From contig NZ_JAGHMH010000028.1 in the NCBI RefSeq assembly GCF_017741935.1, positions 806,001-870,000 on the forward strand: a stretch of 64,000 nucleotides of DNA, written 5' to 3'. Source of the DNA: Rhizobium sp. 16-449-1b (lineage in GTDB: Bacteria; Pseudomonadota; Alphaproteobacteria; Rhizobiales; Rhizobiaceae). Below are positions 40,499 to 48,709 of the stretch, in pieces. How positions within the stretch are numbered: position 1 is the first letter of the stretch; each line of letters starts with the position of its first letter. Below the pieces are notes generated by a model, which ran no database searches, was not told the origin of the DNA, and saw only the letters and a list, made by a program, of their open reading frames with translations. Both the position numbers and the translations under genes were made by a program.

Positions 40499-41527
40499 AT
40501 GATGGAAAGATCCAAACTAAAAGCGATGGTTCAACGTGCCCAAGAGGGTATCGTGGAGAAATCTCGAGTCGGCGTAGTCCGCTATCCAGAGGGGGGCAAC
40601 AAGGGCCGGTTTGTTCTCTTTCACGCTGCGATGTCGTTCTGTTCGCAGAAGGTGCGAGCGACATTGGCCCAGCGTGGTTCGTCTTTCGATTCGAACGACA
40701 TGTTCATTCTCGGTCATAGAGGGGCGGATGGCATACTGGTGCCTGCCGAAAACTATGCGCCTGACTATGTGCGTCTCAGGCTGCAAGGGAAGGCCAGCAT
40801 GGGCAGGTTGGTCGGAGCATACTCCGGTATTTCTTCTGTTTCCAACGCTGGGCTGGACCCCTGCGCGGTTCCAACATTGGTGGACTTGGATACGGGCGAG
40901 GTCGTCGTCGACTCGTCGCGAATATGCGTCCATATAGATGCCGCGATCCCCGGAACGGACCGGCTCGTTCCAACCGACCCTCTCCAGTTGGAGAATATGC
41001 AGCGGCAGCTCGAAGCAGTCGATCTCACCCCACATCCAGGTCTGCTCTACGGTTTTCATCCGGAGGACGACAGGCGCCCTGCGGCAATCAAGCAGGCGAT
41101 GTCCTCGGTGTACGAGGAGAAGATCGAAGCATTGACTGCACTTATCAAGGCCAACGGCGACGACGCCGAGCTGGTAGCTGCATATCAAGCGAAGATTGCA
41201 AAGGAAGATGGTGGCAGAAAAGTCCGCTACGATGCCACATTCCAGAATGAACTTCGCTCTACGACCCGCAGCATCCTGCTCAAGCTCGAGGGAGACTTAC
41301 GGAACAACGAGTTTACATGGCTGTGTGCTCCCCACGTGACCCTTGCCGACCTGTTCTGGGCGGTGAGCCTGGTTCGTTTGAAGTATCTTGGATTGGCCGA
41401 GCTTTGGAGCGACTTGCCGCAGATCCAAGCATATCTCGATCGTCTCCTCGAACTGCCTTCTATACAGTCCGAGGTTGTCGCCTCCACCATAGCGTCAATG
41501 CCGCCCTCAGCTTACTTGGCCGCCTGA
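40499..41527 (+). CDS. Long glutathione S-transferase-like protein, reductive dehalogenase type
   Basis: A 342-residue GST-like protein. The thioredoxin-like part starts at about residue 37 (RFVLFHAAMSFCSQKVRATL), where the Ser-Phe-Cys-Ser motif replaces the usual active-site start. DPCAVPTLVDLDTGEVVVDS supplies the cis-Pro and the glutathione contact. The C-terminal helices include APHVTLADLFWAVSLVRL. Length and the Cys in this position resemble the glutathione-dependent dehalogenases LinD and PcpC, which remove chlorine from hydroquinones; this is a likeness remembered from the family, not a database result. A role in handling quinones is consistent with the neighbourhood. Confidence 0.75.
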   Translation: MMERSKLKAMVQRAQEGIVEKSRVGVVRYPEGGNKGRFVLFHAAMSFCSQKVRATLAQRGSSFDSNDMFILGHRGADGILVPAENYAPDYVRLRLQGKASMGRLVGAYSGISSVSNAGLDPCAVPTLVDLDTGEVVVDSSRICVHIDAAIPGTDRLVPTDPLQLENMQRQLEAVDLTPHPGLLYGFHPEDDRRPAAIKQAMSSVYEEKIEALTALIKANGDDAELVAAYQAKIAKEDGGRKVRYDATFQNELRSTTRSILLKLEGDLRNNEFTWLCAPHVTLADLFWAVSLVRLKYLGLAELWSDLPQIQAYLDRLLELPSIQSEVVASTIASMPPSAYLAA

Positions 41528-41551
41528 GGGGGCTCCCGACGCTCGGATTGC

Positions 41552-41833
41552 TCACCAACGGATGAGATCGTCGAATTCCGGATGCTGAGTGGCATATCGA
41601 GCCATGAACTCGCATCTCGGCCGAACCTTCTCATTTGTTGCCCTCAGACTGGCGAATACCCCGTCCGCGAGCCGAGTGGCGTAGCCTTGGCCGGCGTATT
41701 CGAATGGCACCTCGGTATGAACCAGAACGACAACGCCGTCCTCCTCACGGTAGTATGCGGCCGCGATCGCGTCTTCATTGATGGGCAGTTCGAAACGGCT
41801 GAGGGCTGAGTTCTTCGTGATCTCGTGTAGCAT
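41552..41833 (-). CDS. Small GNAT-fold protein (YjdJ type)
   Basis: A 93-residue protein of the small GNAT N-acetyltransferase-like group. It has the acetyl-CoA loop VPFEYAGQGYATRLADGVF, with the Gly-rich turn, and the end HPEFDDLIRW. A mechanism on a specific amine or protein is unknown. The ATG at 41833 has AAGGAG nine bases upstream. It lies alone on the minus strand between two + strand genes. Confidence 0.82.
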   Translation of the reverse strand: MLHEITKNSALSRFELPINEDAIAAAYYREEDGVVVLVHTEVPFEYAGQGYATRLADGVFASLRATNEKVRPRCEFMARYATQHPEFDDLIRW

Positions 41834-41987
41834 TGGGGCGCTCCTTTTTTGTGCGCCGTAAGGTCAGCCGACGCCACTCAACGGTCAACGCAAACCATCG
41901 TTTGGCTGGTCGCCCCGAAGGATTGCCGACAGACTTCCATTCGATGGCGCCCGCGAAGTCGGGCAAGGCTGAATGGAAGGAAACCTT

Positions 41988-42554
41988 ATGACCGATAGCT
42001 CGGGACTTGCCCTGGTCGTTGAACAAGATCCCAAGAAGATCATTGCGGGTCGGTACGTCGTGGACTCGATCCACACCCGCGTCATGTTCAACGTCGTGCA
42101 TTTCGGCATCAGCAAATACTGGGGCGAATTTTACGGGCCCGTTGGGTCGCTCGATATCGATCCTACCGCTCCGGACAGTACAGCGTTGAGCGTAAGCGTG
42201 TTGTGTGGCCAAGTGAAAACGAACAGCCAGACTCTTGACGCAGAACTGCGGAGCGCGGAGTGGTTCGACGCCGAGCGCTTTCCCAACATCACCCTAAGCG
42301 GTCACGGTCTAAATCTGCTCGGCGACAACAAGGCGACGTTCACAGGCGACTTCACGCTACACGGAGTCACACGCCCCGTAGCGTTCAACGTCGAGTTCAC
42401 AGGCGCTGGCACCAGCCCGTTCACGGGCCAGCCAACGATTGGTTTCGAGGCCAGAGCCACGATCAGCCGGCGCGAGTTTGGGGTGAGCGCCAAGTACCCC
42501 ATCGTCGGCGATGCCGTGAACCTGATTGTAAGCGCCGCTTTCGATTTCGCCTGA
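41988..42554 (+). CDS. YceI-family lipocalin-like protein
   Basis: A 188-residue beta-barrel protein of the YceI family, which binds polyisoprenoid or quinone-like lipids. IAGRYVVDSIHTRVMFNVVH opens the barrel, and FPNITLSGHGL and FTLHGVTRPVAFNVEF are conserved inner strands. No signal peptide is seen, unlike periplasmic YceI. The ATG at 41988 has AAGGAAA upstream. The binding of isoprenoid quinones would fit the quinone-related genes near it, but this is inference. Confidence 0.88.
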   Translation: MTDSSGLALVVEQDPKKIIAGRYVVDSIHTRVMFNVVHFGISKYWGEFYGPVGSLDIDPTAPDSTALSVSVLCGQVKTNSQTLDAELRSAEWFDAERFPNITLSGHGLNLLGDNKATFTGDFTLHGVTRPVAFNVEFTGAGTSPFTGQPTIGFEARATISRREFGVSAKYPIVGDAVNLIVSAAFDFA

Positions 42555-42866
42555 GGATCGGCGCCGAAGGTTGTGACCGCGTCACGTTCTGCTTTCAACC
42601 GAAGGAACCCCCAGATGGTCCACGATAAAATGCCGCGAAAAACGGGCGATGAAACAATTGGCGACAATCTACGCTCCTCTCGCGTGGACGCCGAATGGGA
42701 AGTCTGTTCTATCCCTCCCTCGACGTCGCAAGCGAAAGGCTGTTCTCCTGCCATGTGTCTAGCGTGTTCGAAAGCGTGCGAAGCCGAACCGCTTTTCCGC
42801 GATTGAGAACCCAAGCATGGCAGCACTCGCTCGCGATGCCATGCAGCCAGGTGAACGACACGTCCC
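42555..42866. other. Intergenic region with a possible 63-codon ORF
   Basis: A 312-bp gap between convergent genes. On the plus strand ATG 42615 opens a 63-codon frame with AAGGA upstream; its product has a Cys cluster (CSPAMCLACSKACE). On present evidence it is only a possible small metal-binding protein. TCGGCGCCGA at 42556-42565 is a palindrome near the YceI stop. Confidence 0.25.
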
Positions 42867-44039
42867 CTACTTGGTGATGGCAACGCTCTCTAGGGAAATG
42901 CCTAGGTTGTTGATCGTGCCTCTGAACTGATCGACGCACCCCGCTTTTGCGCCCGGTACGTCCAGGACGTAATCGTATTTGTCGAGGTAGGCGGCGTATA
43001 TCGCGGGAGTGTCTCTATCAGTAAAGTACTTTTGCAACGTGGACCATAGCTTCCCGCACACCGCCGGTGGAGACCGCCCCGCCGGGAATTTCTCTTGGTC
43101 GAGCGAGACCAGATCGCTCATCAACTGCTTGTTTGTATCTGTGTTGAGCACGGTCTCAAAGGGCACGGCCGCCGCTGACGCACCAACAGTTGCCTTCTGC
43201 AAAACATTGTTCGTATCCAGATTTCGAAATTTGCCCCCTTCGAACTTGCCGACCAGCGACGGATCCGTCTCAAGCTTGACAGTCACGTTGAGGCCGTTGA
43301 GCATGTTCTTACCGGAACCGTTGGTAGTGCTCGGTCCCCGTACTGGAAACATGACCCATTTGGGATTTCCGCTTCCGCTCGTGATGAACGACATCGCGAT
43401 CTCTGAGGAGAGGGACGCCTTATCGGTTGAATCGACTAGCGACGCCATCATCGACAATGGGACCTTCAGCGCCGGGGTCACTTCGACCGCGGGTTGAACA
43501 AGATTGAACTTCAGCAAGCTTACTTGGTCGCTAAATTTGTTATAGGTCGCGGTGTCCAGGGCAACCGTTTTCGTGTTTTGTATTTGCAGGCCGACCTGAA
43601 GGCTGTTGTTGTTGTTTGTCACAGGGAAATGATCTAGCAGCCGGCCAGAGAAAGATATCTCGCTGGTCACGCTCGATTCGGTCGCAAAGAAGAGGAAGTT
43701 CTTGTTTTTCCATGTAAAGGACGAGATCGCCTTTTTAGCTATTTCTACTCCGCCGTTTTTCACGACGAGCGTGATGACGTAGTTGCCGTCTTCGCTTCCG
43801 AAGGCTTGAATCACAGCACGCCGCAGGAAATTCTGAAAACTCCGCTTGGCATCCGCCGTCGCTTGCGTCATTTCGACCGAGTACTCCATCCGGCCATAAA
43901 CGACGTTGGAGTCGATCGAATAAGTTGGAAACGCCTTTGGTTCGGGCACGACGGTTGTAAGTCTCTCCTGCGCATTGACGCTTCCGGCTATAGTGCAAAG
44001 CACCATCGCAAGCGCGCCGTGTCTCAAATGTGCTTTCAT
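42867..44039 (-). CDS. Secreted hypothetical protein
   Basis: A 390-residue exported protein. Residues 1-23 form a signal peptide with the site SVNA before QERL. The mature part is rich in beta-strand patterns and polar turns (VTNNNNSLQVGLQIQNTK), with an N-terminal half that contains VVKNGGVEIAKKAISSFTW. Only two Cys occur, both near the C-terminus (AVCGKLW and AGCVDQF), and these may form a disulfide. I do not recognise the family. It is 54 bp downstream of another secreted protein gene on the same strand, so the two are probably an operon. Confidence 0.65.
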   Translation of the reverse strand: MKAHLRHGALAMVLCTIAGSVNAQERLTTVVPEPKAFPTYSIDSNVVYGRMEYSVEMTQATADAKRSFQNFLRRAVIQAFGSEDGNYVITLVVKNGGVEIAKKAISSFTWKNKNFLFFATESSVTSEISFSGRLLDHFPVTNNNNSLQVGLQIQNTKTVALDTATYNKFSDQVSLLKFNLVQPAVEVTPALKVPLSMMASLVDSTDKASLSSEIAMSFITSGSGNPKWVMFPVRGPSTTNGSGKNMLNGLNVTVKLETDPSLVGKFEGGKFRNLDTNNVLQKATVGASAAAVPFETVLNTDTNKQLMSDLVSLDQEKFPAGRSPPAVCGKLWSTLQKYFTDRDTPAIYAAYLDKYDYVLDVPGAKAGCVDQFRGTINNLGISLESVAITK

Positions 44040-44093
44040 TTTCTCCCCCAGATTTTCTCACGAATTGACCGGATAACCCGCCCAAACCCGCCT

Positions 44094-44522
44094 CTATTTT
44101 GCTTTGCTGATATCGGGATCTCTAAGATTGAAAAGGATAGACGGGCCGCTGTCGGCATCAGGCAACCACGATGCCTCGTGGGCTAAAAGTCGACCGCATC
44201 TCGGTGCAACGCCCTTTTCGGCATCGGATTTCAACTTCGTTACGATCTTGTCGACGCATAGCGCCGATTTTCGTTTGCTAGTCGCGCCGACGTAAAAGAC
44301 CTGCTGCACGACGAGATCGCCAGCAGAGTTCGTCCAGCTTCCGAAATACTCAAACGTCAGTGCTGACCTTGGAATGTTCGTACAGGAGCTGGAGAGCGCG
44401 GCAGCGATCTGACTTGTAACCCTTGGCTTCAGATCCTCTTCGTACCTTGGATCGCAGTCGGCTCGGGCGACGCCGATCCCGACGATCAGCGTGCCTGTCA
44501 TGATTGAGGTTAGCAGACGCAT
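44094..44522 (-). CDS. Small secreted protein with four cysteines
   Basis: A 142-residue exported protein. The signal peptide is MRLLTSIMTGTLIVGIGVARA, followed at once by DCDPRYEEDL. Four Cys occur in the mature part (DCDP, SSCTN, ALCVD and PRCGR), enough for two disulfides. ATG 44522 is preferred because GGAG lies about nine bases upstream; an extension to 44558 would destroy the signal peptide. No family is recognised. It precedes the larger secreted protein gene and probably shares its transcript. Confidence 0.6.
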   Translation of the reverse strand: MRLLTSIMTGTLIVGIGVARADCDPRYEEDLKPRVTSQIAAALSSSCTNIPRSALTFEYFGSWTNSAGDLVVQQVFYVGATSKRKSALCVDKIVTKLKSDAEKGVAPRCGRLLAHEASWLPDADSGPSILFNLRDPDISKAK

Positions 44523-44657
44523 TGATCGGATCTCCTGATCTTTACGCCGCCAAATCAATCCTAGGTTTTATAACGTGTCAATGCTCGCCAATGCATACCT
44601 TTGGAGGATACGCCGGTTCAAACATCGGAGAATGCACGGCGAGAACATTTTGCGAGA

Positions 44658-45269
44658 CTAGATATTTGACGCCTGACGCCCGGAAATCTGTACCATCATC
44701 GACGGGATCTTGCTCTCGTCGTCGAGCTCGCCGAGTAGCAGCTTGAACCAACTGAATGCGACCCACAGCGAAATCTTGTCGGCAACTTGGTCGGGGGATA
44801 CCTCTCCCCGATCAGCGCCGGCTTCGAAAATCCCTCTAACATCGTTTGTGCGGTCAGGCAGAAACCGCTCGCGCAGTGCGAGAAGGGCTTCAGAAGAGCC
44901 TTGAGCCTCGGCGATGAGCCCTCGCAGTGCGTCGCCGGCCGGGTGCGAAGCCCAGAACCGCCAGAGACTGGTCGTGTAATGAACCAGTTCTTCGACAAGG
45001 TCCCCAGTGTTGTTGACCCTAACGTGGGTCAACCGGGCTGGTTCGTAGATCGCGATAAAGAGGTCAGCTTTCGTTGGATACCACCGGTAAATCGTCGTTT
45101 TTCCCGATCCAGCCCGTCGCGCAACTTCGTCTACGGAAAAACCAGCGTATCCCTTCTCGCTTATCAGGCTGCGAGCGGCATCGAGCACGGCAGCCTCTGC
45201 TTCAGGACTGCGGCGAGCTCCGATCGACGTACGCCGCCTCGGGGCGGCGCTGTTGCTATTTGTGGCCAT
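44658..45269 (-). CDS. TetR-family regulator
   Basis: A 203-residue TetR/AcrR protein. The helix-turn-helix reads GYAGFSVDEVARRAGSGKTT and is followed by IYRWYPTKADLF, a standard family signature. The ligand domain is helical with a hydrophobic tail. The start is uncertain (ATG 45269 or 45275; 45305 is also open) and no strong ribosome site is seen. It is the last gene of the efflux cluster, 110 bp after the MFS pump, and probably represses it through the palindrome at 48445-48458. Confidence 0.82.
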   Translation of the reverse strand: MATNSNSAAPRRRTSIGARRSPEAEAAVLDAARSLISEKGYAGFSVDEVARRAGSGKTTIYRWYPTKADLFIAIYEPARLTHVRVNNTGDLVEELVHYTTSLWRFWASHPAGDALRGLIAEAQGSSEALLALRERFLPDRTNDVRGIFEAGADRGEVSPDQVADKISLWVAFSWFKLLLGELDDESKIPSMMVQISGRQASNI

Positions 45270-45379
45270 CAGCATTGGGTAGCCCACTTCGACGGCGGCA
45301 ATCAACCGATAAATCCAGTTGAACTTCAGGTGTCTTTTCTTTGCCGCGCCACCCCGAGCGACCTAACCGTCCGACGGGG

Positions 45380-46942
45380 TTACACCGCTCGCGTTGTAAG
45401 GGGATGGGCGGGAGGCGGCGCCATCAGTGAGACGATCACCAGTCCAGTAACGGCGGCGATGAATGTGATCCAAAAGCCGTCAATGTAGGCCAAGACATAA
45501 GCTTCGCGACGTATCGTGCTGCTCAGTACGCCGAGCCCACGTTGTGCCGCCTCAGAGGTCGTTATGCCGACGGCGCCGCGAGACCCCAGGGTGGTCACGA
45601 TCGAACTGAAACCGGGTGTTGATCCCGTCACATGCAAGCCAATCAGAAACGAATGCAACTGTTCGCGTTGACGTATCCAAGTCGCCATCGAGGTGACAAC
45701 CGTCTCGGAGCATATCAGGCGCATAATCTGGATATATGCAGCGAGCGAAATCGCCTTGGCGGGGGGGATTGTCGTGAAAATAGTGGCAACCGCTCCCAAG
45801 AAGACGATCTCTTCACCGAAAACTTGGAGTACGACGATGAAGCGAAATTCCGGTATGGACCACTGGCTCGTCAGATGAGTACCAAGCCAAGCAGACAGCG
45901 CAAAGCAGGAGAAGCCCACTATCAATGTGGCCCGCTGCTTGATCGTGCGCACTAGTGCGACAGCGGTCGCCGTCGATGCAATGAGCAATACGATGGCATA
46001 GGGGCCGTTGAAATCGCCGATCTGCTCCGGGCGCAGTTGCGCGACGGTCACTAGGAAGTTAGGCTGCAGCAATGAGCTGCCCAGGCTCGCCACCATGAAG
46101 CATGCAATCGCGCTGAATCCCAATATCACATTTCTGTTTACGAGGATCGAGATATGCGCCCAGGGTTCTTTGACCCGTGACTCGTGCCACAGAAACACAC
46201 AGAAAAGCGCCCCGGCGGCAAAAAACATCGACACCACGAATCCTGACTTGAACCAGTCCAGGCGGTTGCCTTGGTCCAACGCGAAGTAAATCGTGGTGAG
46301 TGCAACCCCAAATATGGCCATCCCGCCCCAATCCGCACGGTCAAGCAGGGTCTGATCGGTCTGTGACGGTCTGCTGCCAAACCAGAAAAGGACAGCGACA
46401 ACCGGCGCAACGACAGCGCCTTCCCAATACAACCACTGCCAGCCGATGGTCTGGGTGTAGCTGCCGGCGGCGTAGACTCCGAGATTCTGAGCCACTGGGA
46501 TTCGGACGACATAAAATGAGAGCGCGACGATCCAGAAGCGACGGTCAAGGCTCCTGAACGCCAGCATCAACGCCCCACCGACGAACATCCCCATGATCAC
46601 CCCCCTGACCGCGTGAAGCGCCAGTAGGATCTCGAAATCCCGTGTAAAGGGGATGACGATGGAAATGATGGTGTACAGCACACTCGGGCCAATCATTACG
46701 CGCCGGATACCGAACACTGCGACCAGCCATCCCACGCATGGCGCGGCAAGCGCCTGAGGCGCTGTGGCGAACGTGCTGAGCCAGGCGCCCTCGTCAAAGG
46801 TGAGACCGAAGGCGCCGCGAAGGTCTGAAAGACCGATCCCGGCTGTCCGGATATCGAACGCCGTCAGTATTGATGCCATCAGGACTGCAAAGGCGACGAA
46901 CCACTGGCGGGAGTTGGCTTTGGGATTAATTGCCTCAGCCAC
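45380..46942 (-). CDS. DHA2-type MFS efflux pump (EmrB-like)
   Basis: A 520-residue transporter of the drug:H+ antiporter-2 group with 14 predicted helices. The start MAEAINPKANSRQWFVAFAV leads into helix 1, which contains ASILTAFDIRTAGIGLSDL, and motif A-like GWLVAVFGIRRVMIG follows. The last helix ends near MAPPPAHP. The start codon overlaps the end of the membrane-fusion gene by 8 bp, so the two are translated together. With that protein it should form a tripartite pump with an outer-membrane channel encoded elsewhere. Substrates are unknown, but phenolic or quinone-like compounds fit the context. Confidence 0.87.
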   Translation of the reverse strand: MAEAINPKANSRQWFVAFAVLMASILTAFDIRTAGIGLSDLRGAFGLTFDEGAWLSTFATAPQALAAPCVGWLVAVFGIRRVMIGPSVLYTIISIVIPFTRDFEILLALHAVRGVIMGMFVGGALMLAFRSLDRRFWIVALSFYVVRIPVAQNLGVYAAGSYTQTIGWQWLYWEGAVVAPVVAVLFWFGSRPSQTDQTLLDRADWGGMAIFGVALTTIYFALDQGNRLDWFKSGFVVSMFFAAGALFCVFLWHESRVKEPWAHISILVNRNVILGFSAIACFMVASLGSSLLQPNFLVTVAQLRPEQIGDFNGPYAIVLLIASTATAVALVRTIKQRATLIVGFSCFALSAWLGTHLTSQWSIPEFRFIVVLQVFGEEIVFLGAVATIFTTIPPAKAISLAAYIQIMRLICSETVVTSMATWIRQREQLHSFLIGLHVTGSTPGFSSIVTTLGSRGAVGITTSEAAQRGLGVLSSTIRREAYVLAYIDGFWITFIAAVTGLVIVSLMAPPPAHPLTTRAV

Positions 46943-48137
46943 GTTCGCCGGCTTTCTTGGTGTTGATATTCGTTACGACGGACATCCCCGGTCGTAGGCG
47001 ATCGAAGTCGAGTTGATCGCTGTCGAGCTCGATCCGGACCGTCAACCGCTGGGCAACTTTGGTGAAGTTTCCGGTGGCGTTGTCCGGCGGAAGCAGCGCG
47101 AAAGTCGCGCCGCCGGCGGGCGAGATTTTCGCAACCTTACCTTTGAAGTTCGCGCCTGGCAGCATGTCGACCGAGATGTCGACCAGTTGCCCTTCGCGAA
47201 CGGCGGAGAGCTGAACTTCTTTGTAGTTCGCCAGGACATAGATATGTGGCAGCGGGACGATCGATATCAGAGCCGCGCCCGCGTTTACAAAGTTGCCGAG
47301 CTGGACATTTCGCTTCGACACGATACCGTCGATCGGCGCCCGCACGCTCGCGTAACTCAGATCGAGTTCTCGAGCGGAGACCTCCGCGAGGGCCGTGTTA
47401 ACATTAGCTTCAAGGACTTGGCGTGTCTTGCCAAGGACGTCCAGTTTGACCCGCTGAGCTGATACCGTCGCGTCGGCGATGTTGGAGTTCGCCAGTGCTC
47501 GTTCATGAGCAGCGACCGATTTCTCAAGGTTTTGCAGCGAACTTGCGCGGCTATCGAGACCAAGTCTCTTTTGCCGCTCGAGCTCCTTGCTTGTCTGCAC
47601 CAAGTCGGCCCTGGATGCCTGTCGCTGAGAAATCGCGACGTCAATCTGCGTGCGTTGGAACGTCTGCTGGCCGTCATTGTCCTCGATCTGCGCCCGCGCT
47701 GCGGCCAGCTTTGCTTTTGCCGCACCAAGCGCCACCTCGTATGGCTTATGATCGATCGAAAACAGGAGATCGCCTGCTTTGACCTTCTCGTAGTCGCGGA
47801 CCGAGACATTTTCGATAGTGCCGCTTACGCGTGCGCTCACCGATGAGACATCGGCGTAGACAGCGGCGTCATCGGTCGACTGTACAGGACGGCTTGCGAT
47901 CCAGGAATCCCAATTTGCCCCCGCGCCCGCGACGGCTCCAAAGGCGACGACAATCGCCGTCATTGGAACGACGAGCCCCCAAGCTCGGGAACGAGGCTTC
48001 TCTGCAACTGCTGCGGCGGCAGGAGTTGACGATGGAGCAGGGGCCTCGGACGCGCCTGCGTTGGATGCCGGTATGAGCGCTGTCACGTTGCTATCCGACC
48101 GTTCGTTGCCTTGGTTCTTGTCACCTTGCAAGCCCAT
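46935..48137 (-). CDS. HlyD/EmrA-type membrane-fusion protein
   Basis: A 400-residue periplasmic adaptor. After a polar leader a single inner-membrane helix is seen (LVVPMTAIVVAFGAVAGAG). The biotinyl-lipoyl-like half reads SVSARVSGTIENVSVRDYEK, followed by a long coiled coil (residues about 130-260) and the second lipoyl half SYASVRAPIDGIVSKRNVQL. ATG 48137 is preferred, with a weak AGGA upstream; a frame open to 48239 is possible. It forms an operon with the MFS pump. The promoter is predicted at 48439-48466. Confidence 0.86.
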   Translation of the reverse strand: MGLQGDKNQGNERSDSNVTALIPASNAGASEAPAPSSTPAAAAVAEKPRSRAWGLVVPMTAIVVAFGAVAGAGANWDSWIASRPVQSTDDAAVYADVSSVSARVSGTIENVSVRDYEKVKAGDLLFSIDHKPYEVALGAAKAKLAAARAQIEDNDGQQTFQRTQIDVAISQRQASRADLVQTSKELERQKRLGLDSRASSLQNLEKSVAAHERALANSNIADATVSAQRVKLDVLGKTRQVLEANVNTALAEVSARELDLSYASVRAPIDGIVSKRNVQLGNFVNAGAALISIVPLPHIYVLANYKEVQLSAVREGQLVDISVDMLPGANFKGKVAKISPAGGATFALLPPDNATGNFTKVAQRLTVRIELDSDQLDFDRLRPGMSVVTNINTKKAGERG

Positions 48138-48709
48138 TTTCCTGATCCGTAAGAACAGCTCCCGTCTGCGATCAAATTCTTGATAGACGGAATGCTGAGT
48201 TGAGATTTTTGATCTGACCTTGGTGGACGGGCGTGCCATCCATGCTGCGCGATAGGCATGTCTGCTGACGTCTGTGGCGCGGTAGCCCCAAGCCAGGGGG
48301 ACAACCCCGCATCAGCAATCGCTGAGGAAGTCATCTCAACGGAAATTGCCCCCTCGGAGGTTCGAGCTATCGCGAAACTCTGCCGGCGCCTTCGCGACAT
48401 TCGTCGCAAAAGAGGTCCACCAAAGAACACGGTGCTGCATATGTACGATACGTATCGTTTAGTCAAGGCGATCTATTATTTCATTCTGTCGAAATCGTCG
48501 CAGATGATGTCACGGAGAATTGCTACAGAATGCCGCGGCGAGGCGCGACCTGTACAAAGGTTTGGGTGATAAGGCGCGGAGTAGCTCGGGAGTTCAATCA
48601 ATGGTCGGTGCCTGGCTCGCCATTCGCCACGACACCTGCCATCTCCAATCTTGCCGGGATCAAGGTCAATCGCATTGCCACCAGAGTGGACCGTGCTGAC
48701 CATCAAAGG
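48138..48709. other. Long leader and junction between efflux operon and defence island
   Basis: A 572-bp region. It holds the promoter and operator at 48439-48466 with a leader of about 290-300 bases before the HlyD gene. The part from 48480 to 48709 separates the efflux operon from the defence genes and shows no gene, att-like repeat or tRNA. A 103-codon plus-strand frame at 48258 lacks start signals. Confidence 0.4.
48439..48466 (-). promoter_or_regulatory. Promoter with palindromic operator in the -35/-10 spacer
   Basis: On the minus strand TTGACT (48466-48461) is a near-consensus -35. ACATAT or TACATA about 15-16 bases later is a -10. The perfect 14-bp palindrome ACGATACGTATCGT (48445-48458) fills the spacer. 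This is where a TetR repressor would occlude RNA polymerase; the TetR gene at 44658 is the obvious candidate. Confidence 0.55.

Noticed and set aside
42957..42971. Near-perfect palindrome TACGTCCAGGACGTA
   Set aside because: It lies within the coding region of the secreted protein, where the codons explain it; it shares the CGTCC/GGACG arms with the operator motif, but has a 1-base instead of 6-base spacer.
48258..48569. 103-codon plus-strand frame across the efflux promoter
   Set aside because: It runs through the predicted promoter and operator, lacks a ribosome site, and its product has no domain-like pattern.
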